A stretch of DNA of 64,000 bases from Corynebacterium rouxii (GTDB lineage Bacteria > Actinomycetota > Actinomycetes > Mycobacteriales > Mycobacteriaceae), in assembly GCF_902702935.1 (NCBI RefSeq), contig NZ_LR738855.1:682001-746000 (forward strand). Direction: 5' to 3'. The stretch's first letter is position 1. Each line of letters begins with the position of its first letter. Positions 60,439 through 64,000 of this stretch are shown here, piece after piece. The notes below the pieces were generated by a model. That model made no database searches and had not been told where the DNA came from. It saw only the letters and a program-made list of their open reading frames with translations. Both the position numbers and the translations under genes were made by a program.

Positions 60439-61335
60439 GTGTATTTAGCGGGCAGTCTCACTAACATAGTCACCGTGATTAGCCCTGACATCCATATTGA
60501 GCACCTAACCGATCCCCTTGATCCACGATTGGATGATTTCCGTGATCTTAACCATTCGGATAATCGCCCCGATCTACCGGGAGGCAAAGGGCTCGTCATC
60601 GCTGAAGGACCACTGGTTATCCCACGACTAGTCGACTCCCGTTTTCCAGTGCGCTGCCTTGTAGGTTTTCCCAACAAACTGGAAAAACTCCTCGCTAATG
60701 AACACCTGCGTGCCCGGCTTGTCGGCGTCCCCGTGTTCTCCGTGGACCGAGAAACTCTCGCACAAGTAGCTGGCTTTGACATGCACCGTGGTCTTCTTGC
60801 CTCTGCAGACCGAGTAGCAGGAATGAGCATTGCGCAAGCTATTGACGGCGCGCGCACCGTGGTCATTCTCGAGGGCGTGGGCGATCACGAAAACATTGGA
60901 TCGATGTTTAGAAACGCCGCAGGTATGGGCGTCGATGCTGTGCTCTTTGGCAATGGCTGTGCGGATCCGCTCTATCGTCGTGTGGTTCGAGTATCAATGG
61001 GGCATGTCCTGCGCACACCATTCGCGCATTTTGGCGGAAAATCCACAACGTGGCAGCGTGAACTGCAAGAACTTCGCGATGCTGGATTCCATATCGTATC
61101 GCTGACTCCGAATCCGCAAGCCGACCATCTAGCAGACGCCTTAGTTGATACCAACGGTGCGCCATATGCCAAGGTTGCACTACTCGTCGGGGCAGAAGGG
61201 CCAGGGCTTACCGAGCACGCTATGCGGGCAACGGATCAACGCGCGCGCATTCCCATGGCACCAGGTACTGATTCCCTCAACCTTGCAACCTCGGCAGCGA
61301 TTGCTTTTTATGAGCGGGATCGCTCACTACGTTAA
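60439..61335 (+). CDS. TrmH (SpoU) family RNA methyltransferase
   Basis: A 298-residue SPOUT methyltransferase from GTG 60439 with GGAAGGGGG upstream. It has an N-terminal substrate-binding domain (GLVIAEGPLVIPRLVDSRFPVRCLVG) and the three SPOUT motifs: DHENIGSMFRNAAGMGVDAVLF, VALLVGAEGPGLT and IPMAPGTDSLNLATSAAIAFYE, which form the knotted SAM site. It would 2'-O-methylate a tRNA or rRNA ribose; the target is not known. Its TAA shares two bases with the TAA of the convergent DUF6928 gene. Confidence 0.92.
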   Translation: MYLAGSLTNIVTVISPDIHIEHLTDPLDPRLDDFRDLNHSDNRPDLPGGKGLVIAEGPLVIPRLVDSRFPVRCLVGFPNKLEKLLANEHLRARLVGVPVFSVDRETLAQVAGFDMHRGLLASADRVAGMSIAQAIDGARTVVILEGVGDHENIGSMFRNAAGMGVDAVLFGNGCADPLYRRVVRVSMGHVLRTPFAHFGGKSTTWQRELQELRDAGFHIVSLTPNPQADHLADALVDTNGAPYAKVALLVGAEGPGLTEHAMRATDQRARIPMAPGTDSLNLATSAAIAFYERDRSLR

Positions 61336-62228
61336 TCAGATGATGGCTTATCTGTGTGGCGTAGCACATGGATAAAGGCGCGGTACTTTTTCACCGCCAC
61401 GTCCGACGCTACCGATAAGATTCGACGGGTGCGCCGATATGTATTTTCGGCAGCATCCGCGAAACGGACCAGCTCAACTTCCGTTGTGGAATCGTTGTGT
61501 TCTTCGTAATCGTCGTAGTCGCGTCGCGATTCGCCAAGCCCCAGTTTTGCAGATGCTTGGTGCGCAATACGATCGGCAGACAATTTCTTTTTGTTTGGGT
61601 GGGTAACCAGTTTCGGCTCGGGGCGCCCGTCAATGGCATAGGCCACCACGTTGATATCTTGGGCGGCATCGATATCAAAGCCTAGCCAATGGCGTTGCGC
61701 TTCAGCGACAAGGTCGATCGGCTGGAATGGTAGTGCGATGCCGCCGATTTGTTCGGCTTTTTCGCCGGCCCAGTAAGCATTTTCAAAAGGTTCGGGCAGG
61801 CCGGTGTCTTCGTAGACGCGTTCGCGGCGCGCCGAAAACGCACGCTTGACTGTGTCTCCAGACCAGTGAGCGAAGGCTCCCAAACCCGATTCTGAGTTGA
61901 CCGCGAAGGCGTAGACGTCTGCTGCGGGGATAGCACCTCGTAGTTTGGAGTCAATCGCTGAAATATCGCGGGCATCGGTGATAACAGTTTGAATTACAGA
62001 AAGGCCTGGAAAACCTGCGATATAAAACTCGCCTGGGGAGGCTTGCGCAGAGCGGTTGAGTGAAAATTGTCCGATGGGGGTAATCGGCCAACGGGAATTC
62101 ATCTGCGCCAATAATTTGCGCCCGAAACCACGGTCGGCACGCGGGGAAGCGGCGATGACCGCTTCGGGATGGGCAGTGGTGACAAACCACAGCGTGACAA
62201 CGGCGCTATGTTGTGGCGCATTTTCCAT
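61332..62228 (-). CDS. DUF6928 family protein
   Basis: A 298-residue soluble protein (MENAPQHSAVVTLWFVTTAHPEAV). It has SVIQTVITDARDIS, SESGLGAFAHWSGDTVKRAFSARRERVYED and PFENAYWAGEKAEQIGGIALPFQPIDLVAEAQRHWLGF, a pattern I associate with DUF6928 proteins. The function is unknown. It lies directly downstream of sepH on the same strand (20 bases apart), so it is probably in the same transcript. Confidence 0.72.
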   Translation of the reverse strand: MENAPQHSAVVTLWFVTTAHPEAVIAASPRADRGFGRKLLAQMNSRWPITPIGQFSLNRSAQASPGEFYIAGFPGLSVIQTVITDARDISAIDSKLRGAIPAADVYAFAVNSESGLGAFAHWSGDTVKRAFSARRERVYEDTGLPEPFENAYWAGEKAEQIGGIALPFQPIDLVAEAQRHWLGFDIDAAQDINVVAYAIDGRPEPKLVTHPNKKKLSADRIAHQASAKLGLGESRRDYDDYEEHNDSTTEVELVRFADAAENTYRRTRRILSVASDVAVKKYRAFIHVLRHTDKPSSD

Positions 62229-62248
62229 GGCTCGTGAGTCCCCTCAAG

Positions 62249-63304
62249 TTACTTCCGTGGTCGCTTGGTATTGGTACGAACACCCAAAAGCACATCCTCC
62301 CAGTGCGGGGTCACTGCTTTACGACGCCTCTTGCCACCTTGTTTGTGTTCATCTTGGGAGTGCTGTGCGAAGTCATCACCGGATACCTCTGTGGTTGGTT
62401 CTTGGGTATCGGTAGGTGCAGATGCGGAGTCGTCGATAGCCATGAGGTCGTCGCGAGTTTGTTCTGCTTCGCTTTCTGCAGAAACCAAGTGTGGTCGCCC
62501 TGTCGCAACAGCAGATAATGAGCGTACTGGTTGCGAGAACTCCGGATCGATGAGGTCTGCTGCAACCGCATTGCGTGCAACAGTAGTAGCAGCGCTGGTG
62601 CCGTGCCGGTGATAGGACCATTCGGCTACCGTTTCGCCTAGTTCTGGGCCCCACTTCACACTGACAACCCACTGCCCAGAAGGATCGCGGTAAGCGTCCC
62701 AAACCGAACGAGTGAGGTCTTCACCGCGCGCAGCAAAAGCAGTTGCCAAGACTTCCCACAGGGTCAGATCCGCTGGGCCGTCGTTACGCACAGGGTGAGA
62801 TTTTTTGGCCAGTTCTGCGATACGGGCGCGTTCTAGAAGTACGGGGTGCGCGTAAGGTTCGATTCGGGATTCAGTGACGCCGTTTTCCTCAGCGATCTCA
62901 GCAATCGTGGCACCAGAACGAATACGCTCTTGGATCTCGCGAGGGCGCATAGACAATGGTGTAGATAGGCGAGGATCGACCTCTCGACTCGGGCGTGGCT
63001 CTCGGGTGGTAAGGGATCCGCGCGGGCGCGAAGGTGACTTTTCCTCAGCAGGCTCGGAATCGGAGGATTCTTCTGCTTCCGCGTCAGCGGGGTGCTCTTT
63101 AGAATCATGCTGAGGAGTCTGTGCTGTGGCATCCTCGGCGCTTTCTTCTGATTCAGCAGGCTGTTCGGGGTCTTCTTGGTGGAGAAGCGCCGCACGAAGC
63201 GAGTCGGTGACCTCTAGAAAAAACTGCTCCTCGGGATTGTCCGCCGCGTGGAAGACTAACGATGTTGCGGAGGATTCCGTGGGGACGAGGATTAGTTCCT
63301 TCAT
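62249..63304 (-). CDS. sepH: Septation protein SepH
   Basis: A 351-residue protein from ATG 63304 (MKELILVPTESSATSLVFH) with GAAGGAG upstream. The N-terminal DUF3071 domain is interrupted here by an acidic Glu/Ser-rich insertion (about residues 45-95) before the helix-turn-helix-like part LSMRPREIQERIRSGATIAEIAEENGVTESRIEPYAHPVLLERARIAELA. The C-terminal tail is charged. SepH stimulates FtsZ assembly at the division site in actinobacteria. Confidence 0.9.
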   Translation of the reverse strand: MKELILVPTESSATSLVFHAADNPEEQFFLEVTDSLRAALLHQEDPEQPAESEESAEDATAQTPQHDSKEHPADAEAEESSDSEPAEEKSPSRPRGSLTTREPRPSREVDPRLSTPLSMRPREIQERIRSGATIAEIAEENGVTESRIEPYAHPVLLERARIAELAKKSHPVRNDGPADLTLWEVLATAFAARGEDLTRSVWDAYRDPSGQWVVSVKWGPELGETVAEWSYHRHGTSAATTVARNAVAADLIDPEFSQPVRSLSAVATGRPHLVSAESEAEQTRDDLMAIDDSASAPTDTQEPTTEVSGDDFAQHSQDEHKQGGKRRRKAVTPHWEDVLLGVRTNTKRPRK

Positions 63305-63440
63305 CAATACTCCTTCGACTGGGGAAATGGTACTGCAAGGTGCAGATATCACTATCGTCTACTGTAACGCAGCCCGAGGGGTTGCGGGTTGTACGACGAG
63401 GTAGCGTGCCATAACAAAATGACAAACTTGTCAATATTCT

Positions 63441-63490
63441 TAAAGCTCAGAGGAAGTAGTTTATAAAACGTGGCTTCCTCTGAGCTTTAA
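63441..63490. terminator. Bidirectional-looking terminator between serC and sepH
   Basis: TTAAAGCTCAGAGGAAG (63441-63457) and its exact complement (63474-63490) form a 17-bp stem with A/T-rich flanks on both sides. On the minus strand it closes serC. Confidence 0.9.
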
Positions 63491-63511
63491 GAAATAACAA
63501 ATGCTGAATTT

Positions 63512-64000
63512 TTATGCTTGAGCGTAACCGTTGTCGAGGATGTAATCGATAGCGGCGGTCAGTGTTTCCACATCGGCAGTATCGATGGCAGGGAACATAC
63601 CGATACGCAGCTGGTTGCGTCCTAGCTTGCGATAAGGCTCGACATCGAGAATTCCGTTGGCGCGCAGCACCTTAGCTAGCGCAGCGGCATCAATGGAATC
63701 ATCAAAGTCAATAGTGCCCACGACCAGAGAACGCTTCGCAGGATCGGCTACATAAGGAGTTGTTTCAGCGCGCTTTTCTGCCCATTCGTACAATGCGGAA
63801 GAATTAGCGGTGGTGCGTTCAACCATGGCATCAAGGCCACCATTGGCGTTCATCCACTCCACTTGGTTTTCCAACATCAAAAGCGTGCCCACAGCAGGGG
63901 TGTTGTAGGTCTGGTTTTTACGGGAATTGTCCACAGCAGTCTGGAGGTTAAGGAATGCCGGAATGAAACGGTCCGAAGCATTGATCTTCTCAATACGCTC
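63512..64000 (-). CDS. serC: Phosphoserine aminotransferase, C-terminal part (cut by window edge)
   Basis: The minus-strand frame is open to the right edge. The visible 162 residues begin ERIEKINASDRFIPAFLNLQ and include NTPAVGTLLMLENQVEWM, SLVVGTIDFDDSIDAAALAKVLRANGILDVEPYRKLGRNQLRIGMFPAIDTADVETL. This is the C-terminal domain of the actinobacterial-type SerC, which converts 3-phosphohydroxypyruvate to phosphoserine. The sepH-serC adjacency matches C. glutamicum. Confidence 0.92.
   Translation of the reverse strand, partial: ERIEKINASDRFIPAFLNLQTAVDNSRKNQTYNTPAVGTLLMLENQVEWMNANGGLDAMVERTTANSSALYEWAEKRAETTPYVADPAKRSLVVGTIDFDDSIDAAALAKVLRANGILDVEPYRKLGRNQLRIGMFPAIDTADVETLTAAIDYILDNGYAQA

Overview
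The window reads as a chromosomal segment of a Corynebacterium of the C. diphtheriae group. The grounds are: gene order matching the rhlE-adnAB-uvrD2 and prfB-ftsEX-smpB blocks of mycobacteria and corynebacteria, the tmRNA tag AENTQRDYALAA, actinobacterial families (DUF3107, DUF3152, DUF3027, SepH, Rpf, UPF0182), and a 16S-23S spacer without tRNA genes. Species assignment is an inference from these features and not from a database comparison.

Layout. 0-21.6 kb is a conserved actinobacterial core block: DEAD-box helicase (cut by the left edge), DUF3107, DUF3152, a TIGR02569 protein, the AdnA/AdnB motor-nuclease pair, a CglK-type potassium channel, NudC, UvrD2, a ThiF-like protein, a YgjP-type metallopeptidase, a Zincin_2 protein, a PDZ/Lon-type protease, a lipoprotein, a PPA1309 protein and the UPF0182 membrane protein, followed by an initiator tRNA. 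21.8-31.2 kb is accessory: a broken exported DUF5995-like gene, a complete Wood-Werkman transcarboxylase operon (5S, 12S, a small epsilon-like subunit, 1.3S biotin carrier), a secreted trypsin-like protease, a degenerate IS3-family element inside a duplicated sequence of unknown nature, and a secreted protein translationally coupled to a PspC-like protein. 31.2-38.7 kb returns to core: HisN and a second inositol-monophosphatase-family enzyme, prfB, an AbgT transporter, ftsEX, smpB and ssrA.

38.7-42.3 kb is a decay zone: a broken lipoprotein gene, then a cobalamin riboswitch in front of a cbiMNQO cobalt transporter operon in which cbiM, cbiQ and cbiO all carry frameshifts or stops while cbiN stays open. 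42.3-48.1 kb is an rRNA operon (16S-23S-5S). 48.4-64 kb is core again: an aminotransferase, a DUF3239-like protein, an XPB-type helicase and its helicase-associated partner, rpf1, a cold-shock protein, DUF2771, a glutaminyl cyclase, DUF3027, an NCS2 purine permease, a TrmH methyltransferase, a DUF6928 protein, SepH and the 3' part of serC at the right edge.

How the parts fit: the transcarboxylase would exchange a carboxyl group between methylmalonyl-CoA and pyruvate, giving propionyl-CoA and oxaloacetate, as in propionic fermentation. Methylmalonyl-CoA is normally made by a B12-dependent mutase, so the dead cobalt importer 13 kb away is a notable counterpoint. The strongest leads are the transcarboxylase operon and its upstream nested palindrome, the decayed riboswitch-cbiMNQO locus, an internal ribosome-binding site in the potassium channel gene, the coupled secreted-protein/PspC pair, and a long nested inverted repeat upstream of the cold-shock gene.
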